A stretch of DNA of 64,000 bases from Levyella massiliensis. Lineage in GTDB: Bacteria > Bacillota > Clostridia > Tissierellales > Peptoniphilaceae. Position 1 is the stretch's first letter, and each line of letters starts with the position of its first letter. This document shows, one piece after another, positions 55,742 through 64,000 of this stretch. Position numbers and translations under genes: made by a program. A model generated the notes under the pieces. It was not told the origin of the DNA. It ran no database searches and was given only the letters and a program-made list of their open reading frames with translations. Location of the stretch: the NCBI RefSeq assembly GCF_000308275.2, contig NZ_HG529491.1, positions 183,477-247,476 of the forward strand. The letters run 5' to 3'.

Positions 55742-57007
55742 TTAATACCAGCCACGCAGTTTCATCGCTTTATCGATGGACTGAATTGCGTACATGTAGA
55801 CAGCTTCACGCGGAGTGACGTTGTATTCGTCGCAGATGCCGAAGACACCTTCGATAGCTTTCATCATATCCGCTTCCTGCTTCTGCTCTACATCTTCCTC
55901 TGTCCAGTAGTAGCCGTACTGGTTCTGTACCCACTCATAGTAGGAAACCAGAACGCCGCCGCTGTTGGTCAGGATATCCGGCGTCAGCGCGATATTCTTC
56001 TCTGCCAAAACTTTGTCGCCTTCCGGAGTGGTCGGGCCGTTAGCGGCTTCGCAAACCAGTTTGACGTTCAATTTCTTGGCCAAATCGCCCGTAATGACGT
56101 TCTCCAAAGCTGCCGGAATCAGGATGTCATAGGAGCCCGTCCAGAATTCCTCTTCCGAGATCTGTTTTGCATCCGGGAAGCCGATCAGCGTGCCATGCTC
56201 TTGTTTATAAGCCCACATCTTGTCGTAGTCGAGGCCGTTCTCGTTGTAGAGAGCATAGTTGCCTTCTTTACGATCCCATTCAGCCAAAGCGCAAACTTTT
56301 CCGCCCTGACGGTTGATGCTCTTTACCGTGAAGTTACCGACATTGCCGAAGCCCTGTACAGCAATCTTAGCCGTTTTGATGTCCAAGCCGAAGCGCTTAG
56401 CTGCTTCACGAACCACGATGGAAACACCAAAGCCCGTAGCCGCGTTACGTCCCAAAGAACCGGCAAATTCAACCGGCTTACCGGTGAAGGTGCCGAGATC
56501 CATCTTTTCGCCGTTCAGTTTGATGTATTCATCCATGAACCAGCTCATGATCTGGCCGTTCGTATTGACATCCGGTGCCGGAATATCAATGCGCTCGCCG
56601 AGGTATTTGTACAGACCACGAACATAGCCGCGGCAGAGTTGTTCCAGCTCTTTCTTGGAGAGCTCAGCCGGATCTACGCAGATGCCGCCCTTGCCGCCGC
56701 CGTACGGAAGGCCCAGAGCGCCGCCCTTGAAGGTCATCCACAGAGACAAAGCTTTCACTTCGTCAGCGTTGACGTTCGGATGGAAACGTACGCCGCCCTT
56801 GCAGGGGCCGACTGCCGAGTTGTGCGCTGCGCGCCAACCCTTGAAAACTTTCAGAGAACCATCATCCATTTTAACGGGGATGTTGATCTCGATCGTACGC
56901 TGGGGCTCTTTCAACAGCTCATACACTGCCGGATCAGCGCCCAACTTGTCACATGCGGCTTTTACTTTTTCCTGTGCAGCTACCAGTGGGTTTAAAGTAT
57001 CTGTCAT
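55742..57007 (-). CDS. gdhA: Glutamate dehydrogenase (Glu/Leu/Phe/Val family)
   Basis: The 421-residue enzyme has KGGVRFHPNV, the catalytic-lysine segment LPYGGGKGGICVDP, a Rossmann GFGNVG motif and a C-terminal AANGPTTPEGD, all typical of hexameric NAD-type GDH such as RocG/GudB. It converts glutamate to 2-oxoglutarate plus ammonia, likely catabolic here. GGGAGGGA precedes the ATG. The 57008-57617 region upstream shows no convincing gene. Confidence 0.95.
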   Translation of the reverse strand: MTDTLNPLVAAQEKVKAACDKLGADPAVYELLKEPQRTIEINIPVKMDDGSLKVFKGWRAAHNSAVGPCKGGVRFHPNVNADEVKALSLWMTFKGGALGLPYGGGKGGICVDPAELSKKELEQLCRGYVRGLYKYLGERIDIPAPDVNTNGQIMSWFMDEYIKLNGEKMDLGTFTGKPVEFAGSLGRNAATGFGVSIVVREAAKRFGLDIKTAKIAVQGFGNVGNFTVKSINRQGGKVCALAEWDRKEGNYALYNENGLDYDKMWAYKQEHGTLIGFPDAKQISEEEFWTGSYDILIPAALENVITGDLAKKLNVKLVCEAANGPTTPEGDKVLAEKNIALTPDILTNSGGVLVSYYEWVQNQYGYYWTEEDVEQKQEADMMKAIEGVFGICDEYNVTPREAVYMYAIQSIDKAMKLRGWY

Positions 57008-57617
57008 TTTTTCCCTCCCAAAGATTCAACATTCAGTTTTGAACGTTGACCTGTCGACCGAACACATCCCTTACGTTCGGCGACTTTTTGAAACGCGGCA
57101 ACGTCACCGGCTGCCATGAATACGATTTTCTCCCCATGAGCCGATTCCCGCAAAACAGTGTACGAACAACTTCGCACATCGGTTCTGCCGCATCAGCAGT
57201 GGTGACCTCGCTATCCGTAGGAAGTTATTCTCAAACCGGAAGCGTTGGGAGAAGATGGCGCAACAATAAAAACGGCATCGGGAAAAGAAGAAATCTGATC
57301 CAAATCGACATTCCTGCTGCTGCTTCATCTACAAATGCTTATATTCGGAGAAGACAGGTCAAAAAAGACGTCCCTCTTCAGAATGAAGGAAAAACGCTTT
57401 CTTGTCAAGCCTGCCAAGAGGAAATGCTACCCTCATCCGAGACCTTACCCACATTCTATATCGAAAGCAAAGTCATTGAATTTGGTAATCTCTTTCCAGT
57501 CCGCCTGCATAATATGCTTCGTTTGTCAAAATATCGTCAAACTTAACCATGCCATGCGGCTATCGCTTTCAGCGTAAGCACGCCTCTCCTTCCGTCAAGC
57601 AACACCTTCTACATGAT
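57008..57617. other. Intergenic region between gdhA and the GT4 gene
   Basis: This 610-base stretch lies between divergent genes. A frame of about 166 codons (57046-57546, plus) has no ribosome site, no family resemblance and unusual composition, so I do not call it. No clean gdhA promoter was identified. Confidence 0.5.
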
Positions 57618-57646
57618 TTGAACATGTTCTATCCGTATCCTAGAAT
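57618..57646 (+). promoter_or_regulatory. Putative promoter of the GT4 glycosyltransferase
   Basis: TTGAAC, exactly 17 bp, and TAGAAT form a good sigma-A promoter, about 85 bases before the ATG. Confidence 0.65.
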
Positions 57647-57730
57647 CATTAAAGCACAGTGTATGCGACGACTTCAGCGCACAGTGCTGTCTCTCGAACT
57701 ATCCGAGTCGTCCGGACAGAAAGGAAAAAC

Positions 57731-58786
57731 ATGCTTACGATCAACATGATTACGCCAGGCAATAACGTTGCCGGGCAGGGTGTCGGTTCCGCTACTAATG
57801 AATTAATCCACCTTTTAGAAACCCATGCAAAGGGAGAATTAAGAATACAAGCCAATACCGCTAAGAATGCGGACATTTGCCATGTCCACACAGTGCATCC
57901 GCTCAGTTATGCACAAATGCTGGCCGCCAAAGTCCCTGTCGTCATGCATGTTCATTTTCTGCCGGATACTCTGGAGGGAAGCATTCAGCTCACGCCGCCC
58001 TTTGACAAGCTCTTTAGCAGTTATGTCATGAAAATGTACAAGAGCGCTGACGAACTGGTTGTCGTCAATCCCTATTTCATTGATGCCCTGGAGGCCTATC
58101 AATTACCGCGCGAACATATCACCTATCTGCCCAATGTGGTAGATGCCTCTGTGTTTCGTCCCGCGCGCGGCGAACATCCTCTGATTTATGATCGCTATGG
58201 AATCGATCCGGAAGCCTTCAATGTGATATCGGTGGGACAAGTCCAGACGCGCAAAGGCGTCATGGATTTTCTGGACGTGGCCAAGCGTTGTCCACAGCTC
58301 CAGTTCTATTGGGCCGGTGGCTTCTCATTCGGCGCATTTACCGATGGCTATAAGGATTTGAAAGAGCAAATGGCCAATCCGCCCGCGAATGTACATTTTT
58401 TGGATATCGTTCCCCGTGAGGAAATGAACGCTCTCTACAACGCGATGGACGTCCTCTTCATGCCTTCCTATGCGGAGCTGTTCCCGATGGCCGTCATTGA
58501 AGCCGTCAACAGCGGCTTGCCCATCGTTTTGCGCGATCTGGATCTTTACCGCGTCATCTACTTTACGGACTACCTACGTGCTTCGGACAACGCAGGCTTT
58601 GCCGACCTCTTGCTACATTTAAGACAAGACCCCGCCTTTTATGACAAAGCATTGACGTATTCCAAAAAAATTGCCGACGATTACTCTGCCGATTCCATCG
58701 CGCAGAAATGGATTGCGTATTATCACCATGTCTATGAAGCTCATGAAGGCAAGCGCAAACCGTTGCTGATGAAAAAAAGCAAATAA
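57731..58786 (+). CDS. GT4-family glycosyltransferase (diacylglycerol glucosyltransferase-like)
   Basis: The 351-residue GT-B enzyme starts at the ATG at 57731, six bases after GAAAGGA. An N-terminal domain with GQGVGSATNELIHLL and HVHTVHPLSYAQ precedes the C-terminal nucleotide-sugar domain with VGQVQTRKGVMDFLDVA and PSYAELFPMAVIEA (the E-x7-E-type motif). It resembles 1,2-diacylglycerol 3-glucosyltransferases that make membrane glycolipids and lipoteichoic acid anchors. The acceptor is inferred, not seen. Confidence 0.88.
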   Translation: MLTINMITPGNNVAGQGVGSATNELIHLLETHAKGELRIQANTAKNADICHVHTVHPLSYAQMLAAKVPVVMHVHFLPDTLEGSIQLTPPFDKLFSSYVMKMYKSADELVVVNPYFIDALEAYQLPREHITYLPNVVDASVFRPARGEHPLIYDRYGIDPEAFNVISVGQVQTRKGVMDFLDVAKRCPQLQFYWAGGFSFGAFTDGYKDLKEQMANPPANVHFLDIVPREEMNALYNAMDVLFMPSYAELFPMAVIEAVNSGLPIVLRDLDLYRVIYFTDYLRASDNAGFADLLLHLRQDPAFYDKALTYSKKIADDYSADSIAQKWIAYYHHVYEAHEGKRKPLLMKKSK

Positions 58787-58814
58787 TCCGACACAAGCGC
58801 AAGGGGACAACTTA

Positions 58815-59927
58815 TTATGCCTGCCATATGTCTTGTTTTGAAAAATCTTTCGTATGGTAAGGGATTGCTTTCTGAAAATGATTTTGTGCACATAGCGTCC
58901 GAAATTGAGCCATGTGCAGATGTACCGGATAAAAAAGTTGCTCGAGTTTTCCCTCTTCCTGCAATGTAGCGGCAAAGGAATTTTTTTCGATAGTTCCTGT
59001 CGCCATCACGCGGCAGTCACGTTCTAACAAAGTGCTGACGAGTTGCTGTGCTTTTCCTTTTTGCAACTGAGCATCGCTGATAAAAACAATGCCACGCGCT
59101 TCACCAGTATAGGCCTTAGGGGTATGCGCAAAAATCGAACTATCTTTTTCCCTGTCGGCCTCATACGCTGCGCTGTGGAAAACTGCTTTATCAAACCAAA
59201 ATGTTTCATGGCGGAGACGATAAAAATTTTCAACAAAGGTGGAATCGCCATAAAAAGGATACGCCTCCCCCAGTGCTTCCAGCAGTTTTAAGAGCTCGAG
59301 CCCTCGCCCGTAACGCGGCACCGGCAGAGCCAGCAGTCCCCTCTCGTCTAAAATTTCTTTCGCTCGTTTTTTTATAGCCTGACAGGCTTCTTCATAGCGT
59401 ACGTTATTTTTTCCATAGGCACAATCCAACACCGCCCATTGTGCGACCTGGTTACGAATCGGATCGCAGGCATAAAGCTGCGCGTTTTCCGTATAGTCTC
59501 CCGAAAACAATATCGCTGCGTTGCCATCCGTGAAACGAAACCAAACGCCACCGGGGCAGTGGCCCGTGCGTCCCCAAAAAATAGAGAGCCCTTTGTAAGT
59601 CGCATTTCTGCCTTGGGAAAGGCTCTCCAGCGGAATACTCTCTCCCACCGGAAAAGAAAGCTGACGGAAACATTCTGCCGTGGCAATAACAGGACCCGTG
59701 AAACCGGATTCTCGTAGCCAGGGTAGTGCTCGACTGTGGTCGCTGTGCGAATGCGTCAGAAACACCGCGTCCAGACGACGGATCTGTGTGTATGACAAAT
59801 GCGGATTGGGATCAGCCGGATTTTCCGCCATCAAACCACAATCCACCAAAAAATGTAGGGTTTTGCTCTCCACATAAAAGCAATTGCGACCGTGTTCCCC
59901 CACACCACCGGCTACCTTCAGCAACAT
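58815..59927 (-). CDS. MBL-fold metallo-hydrolase with beta-CASP-like region
   Basis: The 370-residue protein has the motif THSHSDH (His59, His61, Asp63, His64) and FSGDYTENAQ (metal Asp). The C-terminal half (PVPRYGRGLELLKLL, then GIVFISDAQLQ) resembles the beta-CASP insertion of RNase J/CPSF-type nucleases but lacks a clean full set of its motifs. The ATG at 59927 follows AAAGGA by eight bases and begins just after the permease stop. A role in iron handling is suggested only by context. Confidence 0.8.
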   Translation of the reverse strand: MLLKVAGGVGEHGRNCFYVESKTLHFLVDCGLMAENPADPNPHLSYTQIRRLDAVFLTHSHSDHSRALPWLRESGFTGPVIATAECFRQLSFPVGESIPLESLSQGRNATYKGLSIFWGRTGHCPGGVWFRFTDGNAAILFSGDYTENAQLYACDPIRNQVAQWAVLDCAYGKNNVRYEEACQAIKKRAKEILDERGLLALPVPRYGRGLELLKLLEALGEAYPFYGDSTFVENFYRLRHETFWFDKAVFHSAAYEADREKDSSIFAHTPKAYTGEARGIVFISDAQLQKGKAQQLVSTLLERDCRVMATGTIEKNSFAATLQEEGKLEQLFYPVHLHMAQFRTLCAQNHFQKAIPYHTKDFSKQDIWQA

Positions 59928-59928
59928 C

Positions 59929-61590
59929 TTATGCGTCCTTTCTGTCGTCGGTAAAATGATTGAAAAGGAGCAATGCCGCACAGGTGATCAATACACAGAG
60001 AACGGCCATCGCCATACCGGAAGAGACACTGCCCTGTTCAAACTCCCGATTGATGTAGGTGGAAACCACGAGGGTGTTTGGCGGTGCAATCAGGCTAGCC
60101 GTCACCAATTCACGAAAGGCGATGATAAAAATCATCATCCCTCCGGCAATAATGCCACGAGAAATCAAAGGCAGCGTGATATGACGAAACACATAGTGTG
60201 GCGAGGCGCCAAAACTGCGTCCGGCCTCAAGCAAATGCGGATTGATTTGCGTAAAAGCGGAAGTCACATACTGCACGGTATAAGGCAAATACAACACCAC
60301 ATACGCCAGAATCATGATGCCCAATGTATTGTACAGGGGAAGTATTTTATAAATGGCGTTCCAAAACAGCATGATACCGATGATCAACACAATACTCGGC
60401 AGCATTTCCGGCAGCAGGCTGATTCCTTCCAGCAATTTTTTCCATACGCCTTTTGCCCGTTGCGCAAACAACACGACAATGGTTCCCAGAAGCGAACAGA
60501 TACTCGCCGCGGAAACCGCTAAGATCAGGCTATTCCAAATAGCGGAGAGCGCCCTCGGACTCTGAAACAACTCCGCATAGTGATCCAACACAAAATTTCC
60601 TGCCGCCAGGCCAAAGCCACGCAATTTAATAAGAGACGTAGAAATAATTGAGAAATACGGCACGCCGATGGCAAACAGGATCACTAAGCCGATCCAAACG
60701 CCGGATAGAATTTTTCCCGGCCAAGACAGGGCTAGTTCTGTTGTGCGACTGCCCTTACCGCTCAACAAGCCATAACTGCTTTTCTCAGTCACGAAATTTT
60801 GCAACAGCCACATGACCATACAAATACCGATGAGAATGGCAGAGAGACTGGCAGAACGGCCGAAGTCAATGGGTGCCGTCGTCGAGTAGCGATGAATATC
60901 CGTCGTGAACACATAGAAGCCGATGCGACGTCCCAACGTATACGGCGTGCCATATTCCGACAATGTCTTTACGAATACCAGTAGTGCCCCGATGGCGTAG
61001 TTTCCCGTAAGCAGAGGCGCAAAAATTTTTCGTAGCCGCATACCGAAGTCGGCGCCAAAGACCGCACCGCTTTCTTCCAAACTGGCCGGAATATTGAGCA
61101 TGGCATTTTTCATCATCGTCATGAGGAAGGGAAATACATGCAGACTCATGACCAACACCAATCCCCCGAAACAGAAAAAATGCTCCGACCAATCGCCCGT
61201 TGCCGGAAAAAGCTGCTGAAACAATCCCTTCTTTTGCATAAAGAGAATCCAGCCCATGGAGGCAATATAGGGCGGCGTCATAAAAGGGATCATGAAGACT
61301 ATATCCAGCCATCGCTTCTGCCCCAGCTTCGTACGCGCCAGCAGGAAGGCCGTCGGAAGCGCAATGAGCGAAGCGCACAGAACCACGCTTACGCCAAGCA
61401 GCAACGAATTGACGATGGTTTGCACGTTTTTTGCATTGCTGATACTCGCCCATGCCTGATAAAAATCCAGGCGGCCATCTCGGATGACCGCCTGGGCAAA
61501 AACCGCCAGCAGAGGGCAGAGAATCAAGCCGCTCAGAAGCAGCAACAACATCGTTAGCGGCAGCTTCTTTTTTAGCGCTTGCGTTCTCAT
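59929..61590 (-). CDS. Fe3+-type ABC transporter permease (two fused permease units)
   Basis: The 553-residue protein has about 12 helices in two MetI-type permease halves, each with an EAA-like loop (ESGAVFGADFGMRLRKIF and EAGRSFGASPHYVFRHIT). The fused form is typical of FbpB/AfuB-class ferric permeases. It sits 11 bases after the binding protein and ends just before the MBL gene. Iron is the usual substrate of this class; other anions are possible. Confidence 0.9.
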   Translation of the reverse strand: MRTQALKKKLPLTMLLLLLSGLILCPLLAVFAQAVIRDGRLDFYQAWASISNAKNVQTIVNSLLLGVSVVLCASLIALPTAFLLARTKLGQKRWLDIVFMIPFMTPPYIASMGWILFMQKKGLFQQLFPATGDWSEHFFCFGGLVLVMSLHVFPFLMTMMKNAMLNIPASLEESGAVFGADFGMRLRKIFAPLLTGNYAIGALLVFVKTLSEYGTPYTLGRRIGFYVFTTDIHRYSTTAPIDFGRSASLSAILIGICMVMWLLQNFVTEKSSYGLLSGKGSRTTELALSWPGKILSGVWIGLVILFAIGVPYFSIISTSLIKLRGFGLAAGNFVLDHYAELFQSPRALSAIWNSLILAVSAASICSLLGTIVVLFAQRAKGVWKKLLEGISLLPEMLPSIVLIIGIMLFWNAIYKILPLYNTLGIMILAYVVLYLPYTVQYVTSAFTQINPHLLEAGRSFGASPHYVFRHITLPLISRGIIAGGMMIFIIAFRELVTASLIAPPNTLVVSTYINREFEQGSVSSGMAMAVLCVLITCAALLLFNHFTDDRKDA

Positions 61591-61601
61591 CGCACTCTCC
61601 C

Positions 61602-62663
61602 TTATTTACAAAGGCTGTTTAACTTCGCGGCAGTATCCGACGCCGTATCCATCATCTTTTTCCAATCCGTTTTGATCTGCGGAATCTCGGAGAGATTCGT
61701 GCGCTTGTCGTTTTTCACATCGCTGCGACCCGGAATCAGATACGCATCAGCAATCATCTTTTGCGCTTTATCGCTGAACAGGAAGTCAATAAAGGCCTGC
61801 GCATTAGCTTTGTTCGGCGCTGTCTTCAAAATCATTGCCGGACGCGGATTGACGACGGTGCCCGACTTCGGATAGTAAATCTGCAGGGGTTCGCCTTTCG
61901 CTATGGAGGAATAGGCATTGTAATCCACACCGGCAACAAGGATCCCCTTTTCGCCTGTCGTGATGGCTTCCAGCGCCGCTTTATTGGCACCCGGTACCAT
62001 CAAACCGTTGTCTGCCCAGCTCTTCATGATGGCCTCGCCTTCCGGTATGCCCGTCACAAAGCCGGCTAAAAAGTCCTTGCAAGCGCCCGATTTTTCGGGA
62101 TCCGGAATAGCAATGTTATCTTTATACTTGGCATCGGCCAGTTCTTTCCAGTCCGCATTGAGTTCCGGCACCAGTTTTGTGTTATAAATCACACCCACCG
62201 CTGAGGCGCTGTAGCCGAAGAGCGTATTCTCCGCATCCAAGAAACCTTCATTGATTTTATCCGCCTTCGCAGGCTTAAAAGTATCCAGCTTATTGTCATT
62301 TTTCATGCGTAAGCCATCCGACCAAGAGGCCAGAATAACCACATCCGCCACCGGATTTTTGTTTTCTGCTTCCAGACGCGCCAGGATCTCACCGGTCGTG
62401 CCCTGAAACTGCTCCACTTTCACGCCCGTCTCCTCCGTAAAGGCAGCTGCCAATTTATCGGCAAGTTTCGCTGGACTCGGCATGTACACCGTCACTTTGC
62501 CGGATAATTTCTCACCGTCTTTCGCGTTGCTCTCTTCTTTACTCTCCGTCACCTGCGACGTACTCTCCGCTGTGCTCTCTTTAGGCGCGTCCTGCGACTG
62601 CCCGCAAGCGGAAAGCCCCAAGCACAGACAAATAGCCAATAAAAGGCCTGCCATCTTCTTCAT
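61602..62663 (-). CDS. Fe3+-type ABC transporter substrate-binding lipoprotein
   Basis: The 353-residue protein has a signal ending LSAC (Cys20), a Ser/Thr/Glu linker and an FbpA/AfuA-class binding domain (about 55-350), with a VTVYMPSPAKLADKLAAAF start, ADVVILASW and YYPKSGTVVNPRPAMIL. It presents ferric ion to the fused permease. Its ATG overlaps the ATPase stop by four bases. Confidence 0.9.
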   Translation of the reverse strand: MKKMAGLLLAICLCLGLSACGQSQDAPKESTAESTSQVTESKEESNAKDGEKLSGKVTVYMPSPAKLADKLAAAFTEETGVKVEQFQGTTGEILARLEAENKNPVADVVILASWSDGLRMKNDNKLDTFKPAKADKINEGFLDAENTLFGYSASAVGVIYNTKLVPELNADWKELADAKYKDNIAIPDPEKSGACKDFLAGFVTGIPEGEAIMKSWADNGLMVPGANKAALEAITTGEKGILVAGVDYNAYSSIAKGEPLQIYYPKSGTVVNPRPAMILKTAPNKANAQAFIDFLFSDKAQKMIADAYLIPGRSDVKNDKRTNLSEIPQIKTDWKKMMDTASDTAAKLNSLCK

Positions 62664-63637
62664 CGTGTTTCTCCTCTCTCGTTTGAAAATGCAATGATTT
62701 GTTCCGGATGAACGTATATCGTCAACGCATCACCGGACGCTTTTTTCCGGCGGCTGCGAATGGTCCATAAGGCTTCCCCATACGGGGCCATCAATTCATA
62801 GGCATCGCCCAGATACTGCGCCGTTTCGACTTTTAAGTCATAGCGTTGGGCGCCCGGACTTTCTGTTTCTACGGCGGATTCCGGCCGAAACAGCGCATCC
62901 GGCGTAATCCAGTTCGATTTGCCGACAAAGTGGGCGGTAAAGCGCGTGGCAGGGCGATGATATATCTCTTCGGGCGCTGCAACCTGTTCCACGTGGCCAT
63001 CATGCATCACCGCAATTTGATCGCTCATGCTCATGGCTTCTGTCTGGTCATGCGTCACAAAGATCGATGTGATTTGTAGCGATGCCGTCAGTTCTTTGAG
63101 CTCGTGTCGCATTTCCTCACGCAGTAGGGCGTCCAACGCCGAAAGCGGTTCATCAAAAAGAATGCAACCCGGGTGAATAGCTATCGCTCGCGCAAATGCC
63201 ACGCGTTGCTGCTGCCCACCAGAAAGCTGGTGCGGATAGCGCTTCTCCATGTCCTCCAAGTGTACGGTGGCTAATGCCTCGCGCACGCGCTCCGCTAAAT
63301 GCACCGTCTCCTGTCGGGCACGCAGACCGAAAGCTACGTTTTCAAAGACGCTCATATGCGGCCACAGCGCAAAATCCTGAAACACAAAGGCAAGACCTCG
63401 TTTTTCCGGCGGCACATAAATGCCCTTCGCCTTCGAAAAGACGCAGACATCATCCAGAAAAATCTCCCCTTCGTCCGGCGTTTCAAGGCCTGCAATCATG
63501 CGGAGTAAGGTCGTCTTTCCACAGCCGGAAGGGCCGAGAAGCGTTGTGAAACTGCCATCGGTAATGGTTAAGTCCAAGGGAAAAATCACGGTTTTTCCTG
63601 CAAAGCGCTTGGATATCTTTTTCAGTTGAATTTCCAT
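62660..63637 (-). CDS. Fe3+-type ABC transporter ATP-binding protein
   Basis: The 325-residue ATPase has Walker A GPSGCGKTTL (about 35-44), signature LSGGQQQRVAFARA, Walker B CILFDEPLSALD and His in FVTHDQTEA, with a C-terminal TOBE-like region (about 235-320). The start at 63637 follows GAGAGGGG. First gene of the ATPase-binding protein-permease-MBL operon. No Fur-type box was recognised upstream. Confidence 0.92.
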   Translation of the reverse strand: MEIQLKKISKRFAGKTVIFPLDLTITDGSFTTLLGPSGCGKTTLLRMIAGLETPDEGEIFLDDVCVFSKAKGIYVPPEKRGLAFVFQDFALWPHMSVFENVAFGLRARQETVHLAERVREALATVHLEDMEKRYPHQLSGGQQQRVAFARAIAIHPGCILFDEPLSALDALLREEMRHELKELTASLQITSIFVTHDQTEAMSMSDQIAVMHDGHVEQVAAPEEIYHRPATRFTAHFVGKSNWITPDALFRPESAVETESPGAQRYDLKVETAQYLGDAYELMAPYGEALWTIRSRRKKASGDALTIYVHPEQIIAFSNERGETR

Positions 63638-63721
63638 GGACAACCCCTCTCGTTTTGTCACTTATAAAAAAGAGTGTACCGGGGGAATGTTAAGGAGGGA
63701 GGCGTGTAATGAAAAATTTAT

Positions 63722-63766
63722 GTAAAAATAAGAAGGCGCGTTTCAACGCTTAAGCATTGAAACGCG
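63722..63766 (-). terminator. Rho-independent terminator after fumC
   Basis: The perfect 10-bp stem CGCGTTTCAA / TTGAAACGCG has a ten-base loop. On the minus strand it is followed by CCTTCTTATTTTT. Confidence 0.75.
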
Positions 63767-63823
63767 ACCCTTTGTTGTTTTTTGGATCCGCACGCGGCGT
63801 TCCGGTCCAATGGCTCTGACCTC

Positions 63824-64000
63824 TTATACCATCTTTGCCGGATCGACCAGCGTATCGTACTCCTCTTCTTTCACCAGACCGCTCTTTAGCGCCGCTTCTT
63901 TCAAGGTAATACCTTCTTCGTGCGCAGTGTGCGCAATCTTCGAGGCTGCATCGTAGCCAATGTGCGGCGATAACGCCGTAACGAGCATTAAAGAGTTATT
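63824..64000 (-). CDS. fumC: Class II fumarate hydratase, C-terminal fragment (rest off the window)
   Basis: The last 58 codons are visible, ending TAA at 63824-63826. The stretch [19 protein letters not shown], then [18 protein letters not shown] and a C-terminal [14 protein letters not shown], matches the terminal domain of class II fumarase. The closest alternative is aspartase, which has a similar end, but [15 protein letters not shown] favours fumarase. Confidence 0.85.
   Translation of the reverse strand, partial: NNSLMLVTALSPHIGYDAASKIAHTAHEEGITLKEAALKSGLVKEEEYDTLVDPAKMV

Noticed and set aside
55694-56995. A 433-codon open frame antisense to glutamate dehydrogenase
   Set aside because: It is the mirror of a strongly biased, well-conserved gene; the product resembles no family and has no ribosome site.
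57046-57546. A 166-codon open frame upstream of the GT4 gene
   Set aside because: No ribosome site, low-plausibility residue composition (many isolated Arg, Ser, Thr, no hydrophobic pattern), no family resemblance.
1-64000. tRNA or rRNA genes in the longer intergenic gaps
   Set aside because: No cloverleaf-like GGTTCGA/TTC arm or rRNA core sequence was recognised on either strand; without a covariance search, a divergent small RNA cannot be excluded.

Overview
The window looks like the chromosome of an anaerobic, amino-acid-fermenting Bacillota, probably a clostridial or Tissierellia-type lineage (for example a Peptoniphilaceae relative; this placement is inference and uncertain). The grounds are a SUF-only Fe-S assembly operon with SufU, a giant 2-hydroxyacyl-CoA dehydratase activase, an A-type flavodiiron protein, an oxygen-sensitive two-subunit Fe-S L-serine dehydratase, a catabolic-type glutamate dehydrogenase, DAACS and NCS2 uptake systems, lipoproteins with clear lipoboxes, and no outer-membrane genes. 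Base composition is intermediate (roughly 50% GC by eye), with one clearly AT-richer stretch at about 18.6-23.9 kb. No rRNA, tRNA, prophage or insertion sequence was seen.

Layout. 1-15.2 kb is a leftward block: a truncated oligopeptide-binding lipoprotein; sufC-B-D-S-U plus a thioredoxin-like lipoprotein; transketolase; and an overlapping group of the giant activase, type II IPP isomerase and an Mrp-type ATPase. 15.5-18.5 kb runs rightward with a flavodiiron protein and cofactor-independent phosphoglycerate mutase. 18.6-23.9 kb is an AT-rich three-gene cassette: a WYL-domain regulator, a ClpC-like double AAA+ unfoldase with an IGF tripeptide that could dock ClpP, and a protein with a uracil-DNA-glycosylase-like core behind five 17-residue tandem repeats. 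I regard it as a candidate undescribed defence or stress system. 24.2-25.4 kb holds no gene but 21 copies of a 38-bp palindromic unit. 25.6-39.8 kb is a second leftward block: glycosyltransferase, ABC exporter pair, orphan prepilin-type peptidase, RNase Z, a two-component pair, aminotransferase, HerA-like ATPase, MATE transporter and GNAT acetyltransferase.

40.2-43.8 kb carries class I ribonucleotide reductase (nrdAB), followed by a second palindrome array of 14 copies at an exact 65-bp period that ends just upstream of the ahpC promoter. 45.8-48.7 kb is a likely serine uptake and degradation locus (DAACS symporter, sdaAB, sdaAA). 48.9-54.0 kb is leftward: a CitA/CitB-type two-component system followed by two tandem NCS2 purine-type permeases. 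54.2-57.0 kb has an SPFH protein with a ribbon-helix-helix partner and glutamate dehydrogenase. 57.7-63.6 kb has a GT4 glycosyltransferase and a Fe3+-type ABC importer operon ending in a beta-CASP-like metallo-hydrolase. The window closes inside a class II fumarase.

Together the ordinary genes describe peptide and amino-acid import, fermentation of serine and glutamate, Fe-S cluster supply with iron uptake, oxygen/peroxide defence and sugar-phosphate metabolism. The two items of most interest are the WYL-Clp-UDG-like cassette and the two related palindrome arrays. All calls were made by reading sequence and translations; no database search was run.
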